Origin: an uncultured Clostridia bacterium
Lineage (GTDB): Bacteria > Bacillota > Clostridia > Christensenellales > UBA1242
Reading direction: 5' to 3'
Assembly: GCA_947629505.1 (NCBI GenBank)
Contig: CANRDW010000006.1
Location: forward strand, 1 to 38,495
DNA length: 38,495 bases
The position numbers and the translations under genes were made by a program. Within the stretch, counting starts at the first letter, position 1. Every line of letters begins with the position of its first letter. The notes under the pieces were generated by a model that did no database searches, was not told where the DNA came from, and saw nothing but the letters and a program-made list of their open reading frames with translations. Shown piece after piece: positions 30,222 through 38,495 of this stretch.

Positions 30222-31292
30222 ATGGTAAACGAAGAAGATATAAAAATGTTTAGCGAAATGATGAAAAACATTTTTGCACAGGTAAAACATGATATTGTTG
30301 GACAACATGAAGTTATTGAAGGCACGATTATTGCTATGGTTGCTGGTGGGAATGTGCTTTTAGAGGGTGTTCCGGGTGTAGGGAAAACAAGGCTTGTTCG
30401 CTCACTTGCAAGAGTTTTTGACTTGCCTTTTTCACGCATTCAATTCACACCTGATTTAATGCCAGCAGACGTGACAGGCACAAACATAATCTCCCCAGAT
30501 GAAAATGGAAATTCGGTTTTTAAATTCAAGCGCGGCCCAATTTTTTCAAATATCATTTTGGCGGATGAAATCAATCGTGCAACGCCAAAAACCCAATCTG
30601 CACTTTTGGAGGCAATGCAAGAGCATAAAGTGACAGTGATGGGAGTGTCAAGGCAACTTTCTGAGCCGTTTTTTGTGCTTGCAACACAAAATCCAATTGA
30701 GCAGGATGGAACTTATCCATTGCCTGAGGCACAACTTGACAGATTTATGTTTAAACTTATCGTCACAAATCCCGAGCCAGAAGAATTGAAATCAATCATA
30801 ACTATGACGCAAAAAACGATGGAGGAGACCGCTGAAAAGGCTTGTTCTGGCGAGAAGCTGTTGCAAATGCGCAAAACAGCAAATGAAATTCTTGTGGCAG
30901 ATTCAGTGCTTGACTACACAATCAAACTTTGTGCAGCAACTCAGCCAGACAGCAAATATGCATCTGAAACTGCAAAAAAATATCTTCGTTTTGGCGTTAG
31001 TCCGCGTGCAGGTCAGGCACTTATCTCTTCGGCAAAAGTGTTGGCACTGTTAAACGGCAGATTCAATGTGGCTTACAGCGATATAAACAAGCTTGCATAT
31101 CCTGTGCTTCGTCACAGAATCAAACTTAATTTTGAAGCCATCTCTTCTCGCATAACACCTGATGAAATTATCACAATGATATTAAACGAACTTGCTGGCA
31201 AAAAGGGTGAAAAGATTGAGCAGGAAGATGTTGCAAAAGTTTCCGCAAATGTGCAAAATAAAAAGAGGGGAATATTTAAGAAAAATAAATGA
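30222..31292 (+). CDS. MoxR-family AAA+ ATPase
   Basis: A chaperone-like AAA+ ATPase; MoxR proteins act with VWA-domain proteins to assemble or activate metal enzymes or envelope complexes. Walker A GVPGVGKT is at 49-56, Walker B is LADEINRATPKTQ (about 111-123), and sensor 1 lies in ATQNP (about 150). The C-terminal lid domain is present. At 356 aa it is slightly longer than the usual 310-340; the last 25 or so residues are Lys-rich. ATG 30222 follows GGGGAGAAG. Its stop overlaps the DUF58 start as ATGA. Confidence 0.95.
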   Translation: MVNEEDIKMFSEMMKNIFAQVKHDIVGQHEVIEGTIIAMVAGGNVLLEGVPGVGKTRLVRSLARVFDLPFSRIQFTPDLMPADVTGTNIISPDENGNSVFKFKRGPIFSNIILADEINRATPKTQSALLEAMQEHKVTVMGVSRQLSEPFFVLATQNPIEQDGTYPLPEAQLDRFMFKLIVTNPEPEELKSIITMTQKTMEETAEKACSGEKLLQMRKTANEILVADSVLDYTIKLCAATQPDSKYASETAKKYLRFGVSPRAGQALISSAKVLALLNGRFNVAYSDINKLAYPVLRHRIKLNFEAISSRITPDEIITMILNELAGKKGEKIEQEDVAKVSANVQNKKRGIFKKNK

Positions 31293-32182
31293 AAGGGATT
31301 TATTTCACAGACGACTTTTTTGATCGTTTAGAACGCCTCGCGCTAAATTTCCCTACCACACTTACGGGATATTTTGGAGGCAAACACAGAATAAATAAAT
31401 ATGGGCAGACTGTTGAGTTCGCAGATTTTCGTCAATATCAACCCGGCGATGATATTCGCCGAATAGATTGGAATCTTTATGCGCGACTTGGCAAATATTT
31501 TTTAAAACTTTACACAGATGAAAGACAAATGCACATCCGAATTTACATAGATTGTTCTGCATCGGTTGGTTTTTATTCAGACAAGTCACAGTATGCTTTA
31601 GCACTTGCCGTGGCTTTTGGATATATGGCGGTGCGCAACAACGACAAAGTGTCTTTCCATTTTCTTAAAGATGGCAAACAGTCCGACCCGTTTGGACTTA
31701 TTGTTGGCAAAAATTCTTTCTTTAGCGCGGTTGGAAAAATGGAAGATATCGTCTTTTCAGGGGCGACAGACTTTAGTGCAATATCAAAAATTGCTGATAT
31801 GGGTTCTAATGATGGGCTTTCAGTTTTGATTTCAGATTTTCTTACAGACAACAGTTGGCAAAAAGCGGTTGATTACTTTCTTTTCAAAAAGCAACAGGTG
31901 TTGGTGTGTCAAGTGCTTGGAAAAGAAGAACTTTCACCTTCATACAGCGGCAAGTTTGACCTTGTGGACTGTGAGGGAATTGGAAAAGGTGACACGCGAA
32001 ATGTTCAACTTTCAATCACGCGTGCTATGATTGAGGAATATAAAAAAGAACTTAAAAAATATAAAGAAGAAATCAAAAAATTTTGCATAGCATGCAATGC
32101 TGCGTTCTTGTCAGTTGGAACAGATGTCCCGGTTGATAAAATAATCTATCGTGAACTTATGAATCTTGAATTAGTTAGATAA
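31289..32182 (+). CDS. DUF58 protein (VWA-like fold)
   Basis: The DUF58 signature EFADFRQYQPGDDIRRIDWN (about 45-64) is followed by a VWA-like core with the metal-site-like DCSASV (about 89-94). DUF58 proteins regularly accompany MoxR ATPases and are thought to be their clients or adaptors. No membrane helix is seen. Its 297 aa is typical. It overlaps moxR by 4 nt and ends 12 nt before the next gene. Confidence 0.93.
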   Translation: MKGIYFTDDFFDRLERLALNFPTTLTGYFGGKHRINKYGQTVEFADFRQYQPGDDIRRIDWNLYARLGKYFLKLYTDERQMHIRIYIDCSASVGFYSDKSQYALALAVAFGYMAVRNNDKVSFHFLKDGKQSDPFGLIVGKNSFFSAVGKMEDIVFSGATDFSAISKIADMGSNDGLSVLISDFLTDNSWQKAVDYFLFKKQQVLVCQVLGKEELSPSYSGKFDLVDCEGIGKGDTRNVQLSITRAMIEEYKKELKKYKEEIKKFCIACNAAFLSVGTDVPVDKIIYRELMNLELVR

Positions 32183-32194
32183 AAGGAGGGAAAT

Positions 32195-33259
32195 GTGGAA
32201 AAGTTGTTTGAAAAATATCGCAAACGATTGAATGTTTTTGCAATTTTTAAGTCTATCTTGCTTGCTCTTGCCATTGCATTCATCGTTATGGGCATAACAT
32301 CAAGCGCAACTTGGATTGCCAAAGCATCAATTACAACAACTTTATCGTTGGTGTGTGGGTTTGGTGGCTTGACCTTTTTTGTCGCAATTTTTCCACTATA
32401 TTTTAAACAATTTCGTCCAACAACTGAAGAGGTGGCAAAGAAACTTGATGCACTTGGATTTGATGAACGTTACATAACCATGTATGAATGCCAAGACAAA
32501 ACTTCTTATATGGCAAAACTTCAAAGGGAGGATGCAAAGAAAAGCCTCTCAAATGTGTCAGCAAAACGTTTGAAGTTTTCCGTTGCGATTCCGTTGATAA
32601 TTATGCTTGCATTGAGCGTTGTTTTTGCGGCTGGAACAACAACAGGGACAATTCTGTCTGCCTCAAATTTTTCAGCATCAATCGAAGATGACGACAAACC
32701 TCCCGAGGACAAAAAAGAATATTTCACCGTGACTTACAAAGTTTTTGAAGAGGGAACGGGTACAATAGAGGGTGATCTTGTCCAAACAGTTGAAAAAGGG
32801 CATTATACAACTTCGGTGACGGCTGTTTCTGCGTCAGGTTACAGATTTTCAGGTTGGGTTGATGAAGAAAAAAACTTTTTAGCCAATCAAAACAACCCAC
32901 GTGCTGAAGTCAACGTGCAAGAAAACATGACTATTTTTGCGCTGTTTGAAGAAAAAAGTAATTCTGATGATGACGATAACGAAATCGGAGATGGAGAAGG
33001 AAGCGGCGACAAAGATCCAGAACTTGGTGGTGGCGGAGAAGAAAAGCCTGAACCCGGAGAAAGTCAAGGTGGCGGCGGGGAAGGAACTCCTGGCGGCGGA
33101 GAGGGTCAAGGTCGTGAAAACAATAAGGTCATTGACGGGACAGTTGATTACAAAGACAACTTTGATCGTGAGAAATTTGAAAAAGAACTTTTGGACAAAG
33201 ATTTTCCAGATGACCTGAAAGATCTTTTGGGTGATTATTATGGCACTTTAAAACCATAA
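32195..33259 (+). CDS. Membrane protein with an InlB-type repeat and Gly/Glu-rich linker
   Basis: The N-terminal part has two membrane helices (about 18-38 and 48-68), a cytoplasmic helical segment (about 75-125) and a third helix (about 129-149). The outer part has a beta-rich module (about 176-253: TVTYKVFEEGTGTI, YRFSGW, ALFEE) like the divergent InlB B-repeats of surface proteins, then a long Gly/Glu/Pro-rich linker and a charged C-terminus. The N-terminal half faintly recalls DUF4175 proteins, which also neighbour MoxR genes. Start is GTG with GGAGGG nearby; an ATG 2 nt earlier is out of frame. Function unknown; probably a partner in the MoxR/VWA complex. Confidence 0.8.
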   Translation: MEKLFEKYRKRLNVFAIFKSILLALAIAFIVMGITSSATWIAKASITTTLSLVCGFGGLTFFVAIFPLYFKQFRPTTEEVAKKLDALGFDERYITMYECQDKTSYMAKLQREDAKKSLSNVSAKRLKFSVAIPLIIMLALSVVFAAGTTTGTILSASNFSASIEDDDKPPEDKKEYFTVTYKVFEEGTGTIEGDLVQTVEKGHYTTSVTAVSASGYRFSGWVDEEKNFLANQNNPRAEVNVQENMTIFALFEEKSNSDDDDNEIGDGEGSGDKDPELGGGGEEKPEPGESQGGGGEGTPGGGEGQGRENNKVIDGTVDYKDNFDREKFEKELLDKDFPDDLKDLLGDYYGTLKP

Positions 33260-33280
33260 AAATTTACAAGGGAGGCAATT

Positions 33281-35251
33281 TTGATATTACGCTGGCTTTT
33301 ACCTATTGGGTTTGTTGGGCTTTTAGCAATAGCAGTACTTTTGGCAATCTATTTGTTAAGGCCTCAATATAGGGAAAAACGCATTTCCGCAACTGTTGTT
33401 TGGAAACGCGTTGTTTCACGCACAAAAAAACAGCGTCTTATGCTTACAAATGTGTTTATTTTTTTGGTTCAAGCATTGGTTTTGGTAATCATCGCAGTTG
33501 GCTTTGCCGAGCCAAGACTTTATTCAAAAACGCAAATTTCTCCTGACAGCGAATATGTTGTAATTTTAGATTCTTCTGCAAGCATGCGTGCAAAATCATC
33601 TGCAAGTGGGGACACTCGCTTTGAACGGGCAGTTGGCATGGCGACAGACAAAATTAAAGAATATTTTTCAGAAACTGAAAGTGGCGCAGTTTCAGTGATA
33701 ATTGCAGACAGCAATCCGTCATATCTCTTTTCAAATTTAAAAAAGGATGATGAAAGTGAAATTTACTCTCGACTTGATAAGGCGGAGTGTTCTTTGGAAG
33801 AAGGCAACCTTGAAGATGCCATAACGCTTGCTGGCAAACATTTAGAAGAAAATCCATATGCAAAAATTTTCTTTTACACTGACACCCAATTTGACAATCT
33901 TGGCACGGCTGTTGAAGTGATAAATATATGCGACAAAGAGTCCGAACAAAATATTGCAATTCTAGGTTGCACAGTGGGAATAATCGACAATCAATATGCT
34001 TTTGAAATTGTGCTTGGTGCTTATGGAAATGTAACGCGCAGATGTGATGTTGCTGTTGACATCACCGGCGCAGACAATGGGAATGGCAAACAAGATTTTC
34101 ATCTTGAAGTTCCTGTAAATTTTGCGGTGAATGAAAACAATCAATCTCTTGAGCAAATTCAGCGTGTGACAGTGATGGCAACAAATGAAAATTATGGCGG
34201 ACAGCCTGATTGGTTTTTTGATGTTTATGAAGAAACAAAGATTTCAATTTCAAACCTTAATGACTCCATTCCAGACGATGACCAATTTTATGTATATGGA
34301 GGAATGCGAGATACAATCAAAGTTGAATATTGGAGCACCGATGCCAACAGTTTTTGGCAGTTGGGGTTCAACAATCTTGCTGTTAACATGAACAAATCGC
34401 GAGATATAGCATTTAAAGAGATTTATCAAGATCAGGGTATGGTTGCGGAAAATCATGGATTTGATTTTTATATATTTGAACACTCCGTGCCAGATGAAGT
34501 GTTGCAAGAGGGGCTGCCAACTGACGGGATTATATTGCTTGCAGACCCAGACAGCACGATAAATGATGCAAATATTGGACTTTCTTTTAATCAAACAGTG
34601 AAGATTCCTTCCACCGCTTGTGTCAGTGGTGAATATCATCAACTTATTCAATATATGGAGCCGAGCAAAATACATTTAACTCAATACTCTAAGATAACAG
34701 TGGAAGATGACTCCTTCAAGCCTTTGATTTTTATCGATGACAATCCGGTGTTACTTGTGAAAAACACGCCTTCATCTAAGATGATTGTGCTGCCTTTTAG
34801 TATAAATATGTCTGATTTTTATGGAGATCAGTTTCAAATTTTTCTTTACAATCTTGTCAACTATTTTATGCCAACAACACTTGATAAATTTGATTTTAAT
34901 CTTGGCGAAAAAGTGCAATTTAATTGTAAGGGTGAGTCAATTGAAGTTGAACATAACGAGAAGGTGCAAAACTTTGTTGAATTTCCAGCAGAACTAACTT
35001 TTGACGATATTGGGACTTACACTTTCACCACCACTTTTGGACTTAACAAAGAAGATGAAGTTCGACGAGCATATGTTCATGTTTCCACTGCGGAAAGCAA
35101 TTTGTTTGAAACATCAGATTTTCGCATAAATCTAAACGCAAAAGAACTTGACGGAGAAAGTCAAGGCAGAGATTTCTTTATTTGGTTTGCTGTGTTGTCA
35201 CTTATTCTTATGGTGATTGAGTGGTATTTACAGTTTAAATACATTTTATAA
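33281..35251 (+). CDS. BatA-like VWA membrane protein, 656 aa
   Basis: The N-terminus matches aerotolerance-type BatA membrane regions: helix (about 5-26), basic loop, second helix (about 55-76). A VWA domain begins near residue 90 with the metal-site motif DSSASM (97-102). The remainder is a large beta-rich extracytoplasmic region ending in a C-terminal membrane helix (about 633-650). Such proteins are docking partners of MoxR ATPases. Start is TTG with GGGAGG 5-6 nt upstream; 21 nt separates it from the preceding stop. Its outer region contains no recognised enzyme motif. Confidence 0.9.
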   Translation: MILRWLLPIGFVGLLAIAVLLAIYLLRPQYREKRISATVVWKRVVSRTKKQRLMLTNVFIFLVQALVLVIIAVGFAEPRLYSKTQISPDSEYVVILDSSASMRAKSSASGDTRFERAVGMATDKIKEYFSETESGAVSVIIADSNPSYLFSNLKKDDESEIYSRLDKAECSLEEGNLEDAITLAGKHLEENPYAKIFFYTDTQFDNLGTAVEVINICDKESEQNIAILGCTVGIIDNQYAFEIVLGAYGNVTRRCDVAVDITGADNGNGKQDFHLEVPVNFAVNENNQSLEQIQRVTVMATNENYGGQPDWFFDVYEETKISISNLNDSIPDDDQFYVYGGMRDTIKVEYWSTDANSFWQLGFNNLAVNMNKSRDIAFKEIYQDQGMVAENHGFDFYIFEHSVPDEVLQEGLPTDGIILLADPDSTINDANIGLSFNQTVKIPSTACVSGEYHQLIQYMEPSKIHLTQYSKITVEDDSFKPLIFIDDNPVLLVKNTPSSKMIVLPFSINMSDFYGDQFQIFLYNLVNYFMPTTLDKFDFNLGEKVQFNCKGESIEVEHNEKVQNFVEFPAELTFDDIGTYTFTTTFGLNKEDEVRRAYVHVSTAESNLFETSDFRINLNAKELDGESQGRDFFIWFAVLSLILMVIEWYLQFKYIL

Positions 35252-35265
35252 AAGGAGGGGCAAAA

Positions 35266-38181
35266 ATGAATAATGCAACTATTGTTTTTTCTACAAGTCC
35301 GTGGCTGCTGCTACTGATTATTCCAATGATGGCATTGATTTTTGCCCTCGTTTTTGTCAGAAAAAAGAAAAGTTCTCGAGTGAGTGCCAATTTAATTCTT
35401 TCATCCTTACTTCAATGTGCAGCAGCCGTTTGTTTTATATTTTCAATTGCGGGAGTTGGAATAAAATATGAAGAAGAAAACTCTCCCAAAGAGGCTGTTG
35501 TGCTTGTAGATACAAGTTTTAGTGCATCAACTCAACAAGACAACATGAATGATTTTGTGAAAGATGTTTTAACTCAGAGTGTCGGAAAGTGTAAAGTTGC
35601 GGTTGTGTTGTTTAGTGAAAGTCAACAAATCGCAATAAACATGACACAGTTTAAAAGTGCAAGTGAAGTTCAAACGGCTTATCAAAAATATTTAAGCACT
35701 TTGGCAGCAACATCAAGTGGCGGAGCAACAGACATCGGTGCTGCTTTGAAATTTGTTTGGAGCGCGGAAGGCGCAGACAATCTTATTTCCGACCCAGCGC
35801 GTGCAAGAATTGTCATTTTAAGTGACGGCCTTGAGACGGACGGCGATGCTTTGAGTGCAATGAAAACCCTTGCTCGCAACGGGGCTCAGATTGAAACATC
35901 TTTTTATGCGGATAATTATATTGCAGACTCTTCAATTTTAGAAGTGAGTTTTCCTCAAAGAAATATCTACACAAATGACAAATTTAATTTTAATGTTGAG
36001 ATTAAAAGTGTTCATAATACATCTGCAGTTGTGTTGCTGACTGACAAAGACCAAGAAGGAAAAATAAAAGAAACAAGTTTTGACATCACTCTGAAATCTG
36101 GCACACACAAAATTGCCCTGCCATATTCTTTTGAAAGTGAAGAATTTCACGAACTTACTTTCAAACTGATTATGAAAGAAGATCTTGAAGAAAAAAACAA
36201 CATTTTTTGCTCTTACTTTGAGGTTGCAAAGAAAAACAAAATTCTCATTCTTGAAAAATATCAGGACGAATCTTCAGAACTCAATAAAATGCTTTCAGAG
36301 GTTTCAGAAAAAAACAATATAGAAATTGAAATAAAAGAAATTGCCGATGTTCAAGCCTTTAAAGCCAAAGACTTTGCAAAATATAGCGAAGTGATATTAT
36401 ACAATGGTGCTGCCAACGATATGCAACAAGAATTTCAAGAAGAACTCGAATCTTATGTCAATGATTTGGGTGGAGGACTGTTTACCATAGGCGGTTTCGA
36501 AAAAGATGAGCAGGGAAATATTCAAATGATTCCAAAAGAAAGCGATCCAACAACAGAGGTTCCTTCATTGCATAGTTACAAAGAAAAAGATTTGTATGGG
36601 TCTGTACTTGCAGATCTGCTTCCTGTGAGAGTGGAAGCATTTAAACCAGCAGTGGCAGTTGTGTTTGTGTTTGACGTGTCAAACTCAATGGCTGGTTCGG
36701 CAAATAGTGCGCTGCACTCAGCAGCCGAAGATGCAAGATATATCATCGACCATGTGCTTGAACCAAAAGATTATCTTGGGATTGTGACCTTACAGACGAG
36801 TTATACTCAAACAGACCCACTCAGCCCACTGACGAAAAAGGACGAATTGAAAGAAACCATAACTGAACTTGAAGATTTCTATGACTATTACGCCTGCACG
36901 CAATATGCCACAGCGCTGAAACACGCAACGCAAGTTCTTGCAAACGTTCCACAGGGAGTTGCACGAAAACACGTTATTCTTTTCTCTGATGGCGCCCCTG
37001 GCGACTCGCTTGATGAATATGGCAAAGTGGTGGCAGACGCACACACCTTGCAAGATATATCTTTCACAATTGTCACATATTATTACACTTGCCGCTATAT
37101 TGACGGCGTGCCATATTATTTCAATCACGCATATGACTTTCCGGGCTATGAGATCAAAATTGACAGAATGCAAACGCTTGCGGGCTATGGCGGCGGAAGT
37201 TTTGTGCTTACTACAAGAGACAAATCTTTGCATTCCGTTGCGCCATACTTTAGGCAAGACCTTAAACTTGACCAACTTGAAGATATATGCTATGAAGATT
37301 TCAAGCCACAAAAGGGCGAAGAGTCAGACATACTTGGCGACATCACGGGACTGCAACTTAGGGAACTGACGCTGAATGGATATTTTTCAAGCAGACCAAA
37401 ACTTGACAGTGGCATAAGTGTTCCACTGCTTGCAAACGGCTCCCCTCTTTATGCGGAGTGGAAATATGGAAAAGGGAAGGTTGGAAGTTTACTTATCGAC
37501 TTGGAAGGGAAGTGGTCAAAAGATCTATTGATTACAAATACAGGTCAGACAATAGTGCAAAATATTCTATTTTCTCTTTTGATGAATGTGCAACAGCCGG
37601 AAAACAACACATTTGAGGCTTCTCTTTCAGAAAATAATTTGCATACACAAGTCAATGTATTCAATTTATTACAAGAGGAAGACGCATCAACAAAAATAGT
37701 CGCGCTTGTTCAAAGCCCTTTACAGACCCAAAAATATGATCTTGGAGTGCTTGAGAATGGCAGTCGTTTTGTGTTTGAAAACTATGAAAGTGGAGTTTAC
37801 ACTATATACATCATGAAAGTCAGCGCCGATTATGATTTTATGCAAAGCACAATAAACACACCAAGTGATCTGCCGCAAAATGTTCTTCATGAATTGATCA
37901 CTTTGCATAGAGCATTTTCATATTCCAATGAATATGATGGAAGACGAGATGCTTACACCACCGGCAAGGATTTGCTTGCTGCAATATCAACAAGAGAGGT
38001 GGGGGAAGATGAAGAATACAGCAAATTCATCTATGATGCAGACAAATTGTTTGCGTCGAGTGGCAAAATCACAAATATATATGACCTTCGCCAAATTTTG
38101 CTGATTGCAGCAATGGTGCTTTATATTTCGGGCATCGTCCTTCGCCTGTTTAAAATTAAAAAAATAAAGCGAGAAACATAA
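35266..38181 (+). CDS. Membrane protein with two VWA domains and a GATase-like middle, 971 aa
   Basis: Two N-terminal helices (about 11-31 and 42-64) are followed by VWA domain 1 with DTSFS (82-86) and LSDG, then a beta-rich linker. A class I glutamine-amidotransferase-like fold (about 320-410) retains GGGLFTIGG but no catalytic Cys is evident, so it is probably inactive. VWA domain 2 has DVSNSM (about 470) and FSDG. A final helix (about 945-962) has a basic tail. Related long proteins occur beside MoxR clusters. AAGGAGGGG precedes the ATG. It is the last gene of the operon, and only a weak hairpin follows. Confidence 0.88.
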   Translation: MNNATIVFSTSPWLLLLIIPMMALIFALVFVRKKKSSRVSANLILSSLLQCAAAVCFIFSIAGVGIKYEEENSPKEAVVLVDTSFSASTQQDNMNDFVKDVLTQSVGKCKVAVVLFSESQQIAINMTQFKSASEVQTAYQKYLSTLAATSSGGATDIGAALKFVWSAEGADNLISDPARARIVILSDGLETDGDALSAMKTLARNGAQIETSFYADNYIADSSILEVSFPQRNIYTNDKFNFNVEIKSVHNTSAVVLLTDKDQEGKIKETSFDITLKSGTHKIALPYSFESEEFHELTFKLIMKEDLEEKNNIFCSYFEVAKKNKILILEKYQDESSELNKMLSEVSEKNNIEIEIKEIADVQAFKAKDFAKYSEVILYNGAANDMQQEFQEELESYVNDLGGGLFTIGGFEKDEQGNIQMIPKESDPTTEVPSLHSYKEKDLYGSVLADLLPVRVEAFKPAVAVVFVFDVSNSMAGSANSALHSAAEDARYIIDHVLEPKDYLGIVTLQTSYTQTDPLSPLTKKDELKETITELEDFYDYYACTQYATALKHATQVLANVPQGVARKHVILFSDGAPGDSLDEYGKVVADAHTLQDISFTIVTYYYTCRYIDGVPYYFNHAYDFPGYEIKIDRMQTLAGYGGGSFVLTTRDKSLHSVAPYFRQDLKLDQLEDICYEDFKPQKGEESDILGDITGLQLRELTLNGYFSSRPKLDSGISVPLLANGSPLYAEWKYGKGKVGSLLIDLEGKWSKDLLITNTGQTIVQNILFSLLMNVQQPENNTFEASLSENNLHTQVNVFNLLQEEDASTKIVALVQSPLQTQKYDLGVLENGSRFVFENYESGVYTIYIMKVSADYDFMQSTINTPSDLPQNVLHELITLHRAFSYSNEYDGRRDAYTTGKDLLAAISTREVGEDEEYSKFIYDADKLFASSGKITNIYDLRQILLIAAMVLYISGIVLRLFKIKKIKRET

Positions 38182-38213
38182 CGTTTTTTAGAAAAATATT
38201 TTAAAAAAACAAC

Positions 38214-38303
38214 CCAAAACAGGCTGTTTTTCTCTGGCGGAGGCTTAGGGATTCGCTTAGTTCTGCCGGCAAGATTTCTTGCTGAAAGGCAGAACGCCGA
38301 CCA
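38214..38303. repeat. Direct repeat copy 1 (about 90 bp)
   Basis: Nearly identical to 38405-38495; one T is missing from a T run. It begins with CCAAAACAGGCTG and a T run, then CTCTGGCGGAGGC. It includes TTCTGCC / GGCAGAA (38261-38267 and 38288-38294) enclosing GCAAG-ATTT-CTTGC. Confidence 0.9.
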
Positions 38304-38391
38304 TAATACTTACACGCTTTTGGTCGCAGCCCAGGGCTGGGGTTCGGCAAAACGGAGTTTTGCGAAAGACAAAGTCTTTCAATCCCTAAGC
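38243..38391. repeat. Hairpin-packed palindromic element
   Basis: The ends form an 11-bp inverted repeat: GCTTAGGGATT (38243-38253) and AATCCCTAAGC (38381-38391). Inside are at least five more hairpins, including CAGCCC-A-GGGCTG (38327-38339), GACCA/TGGTC (38299-38325), GCAAAAC-GGA-GTTTTGC (38347-38363) and GAAAGAC-AAA-GTCTTTC (38364-38380). No coding potential with a ribosome binding site is seen. It resembles a non-autonomous palindromic repeat or a structured RNA. Confidence 0.75.
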
Positions 38392-38395
38392 AACA

Positions 38396-38424
38396 AAAAA
38401 ACAGCCAAAACAGGCTGTTTTTTC
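38396..38424. terminator. Terminator-like hairpin between repeat units
   Basis: AACAGCC and GGCTGTT arms with a 6-nt loop, an A run before and a T run after. The equivalent at 38206-38232 has a mismatch (AACAACC). It may end transcription of the VWA operon. Confidence 0.6.
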
Positions 38425-38495
38425 TCTGGCGGAGGCTTAGGGATTCGCTTAGTTCTGCCGGCAAGATTTCTTGCTGAAAGGCAGAACGCCGACCA
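38405..38495. repeat. Direct repeat copy 2, cut by the window end
   Basis: The same sequence as 38214-38303, spaced about 191 bp from it. It stops at the last base of the window, so the full unit and the number of further copies cannot be seen. Confidence 0.9.

Noticed and set aside
38201-38464. Open frame of 87 codons on the minus strand within the terminal repeat
   Set aside because: It encodes the same peptide twice because of the direct repeat and has no ribosome binding site; the sequence is hairpin-rich.
38214-38495. CRISPR array
   Set aside because: The repeat unit is about 90 bp with a period of about 191 bp and hairpins throughout, unlike 23-47-bp repeats with unique spacers; no cas gene is present.

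Overview
The window is AT-rich chromosomal DNA from a low-GC Bacillota, most likely an uncultured Clostridia-type organism. This rests on an oriC neighbourhood of Gram-positive gene content (parAB with the B. subtilis-type parS sequence, jag, yidC/yidD, rnpA, rpmH, dnaA, dnaN, recF), strong AGGAGG-type ribosome binding sites, TTGACA/TATAAT promoters, a DUF1540 protein, a YugP-type zinc peptidase and a PASTA-bearing PBP. Finer taxonomy cannot be read from the sequence. All coordinates and motifs were read by eye.

Left part, 1-15640, almost all on the minus strand. It holds tRNA-Ser(GCU), a small unknown gene, rubrerythrin, two parS sites, then (read right to left) dnaA, dnaN, rpmH, rnpA, yidD, yidC, a DUF898 membrane protein, jag/khpB, mnmE, mnmG, rsmG, parA and parB. 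Two plus-strand genes interrupt this run: a small nucleotide kinase (8938-9495) and an unknown protein (7478-7987). Compared with the usual order (rpmH divergent from dnaA-dnaN-recF), the dnaA-dnaN block is inverted here. A cluster of DnaA boxes lies between dnaA and dnaN beside a very AT-rich stretch and is the best oriC candidate.

Middle part, 15745-24148, plus strand. recF is followed by a very large CvpA-like membrane protein and then a short division/wall cluster of rsmH, an FtsL-position protein, an FtsI/SpoVD-type transpeptidase and a YugP-type metallopeptidase. mraZ is absent from its usual place.

Accessory part, 24149-30221. It contains a candidate small RNA, two lipoprotein genes, a DUF1540 protein, a tiny membrane protein, mscL, a zincin-like peptidase co-oriented with tRNA-Ser(CGA), and a MerR regulator with a 19-bp-spacer promoter. 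Right part, 30222-38181: a five-gene operon of MoxR AAA+ ATPase, DUF58, a membrane protein with an InlB-like repeat, and two large von Willebrand factor A membrane proteins. The last 280 bases hold a hairpin-packed repeat whose second copy runs off the window.

The most unusual signals are regulatory. Two envelope genes have long G or C homopolymers placed exactly between -35 and -10 promoter boxes, the classic layout for phase variation by slippage. A divergent promoter pair puts both -10 boxes only 6 nt from the ATG, predicting leaderless mRNAs for mnmE and its neighbour. A short promoter-hairpin-T-run unit between two genes looks like an undescribed small RNA.
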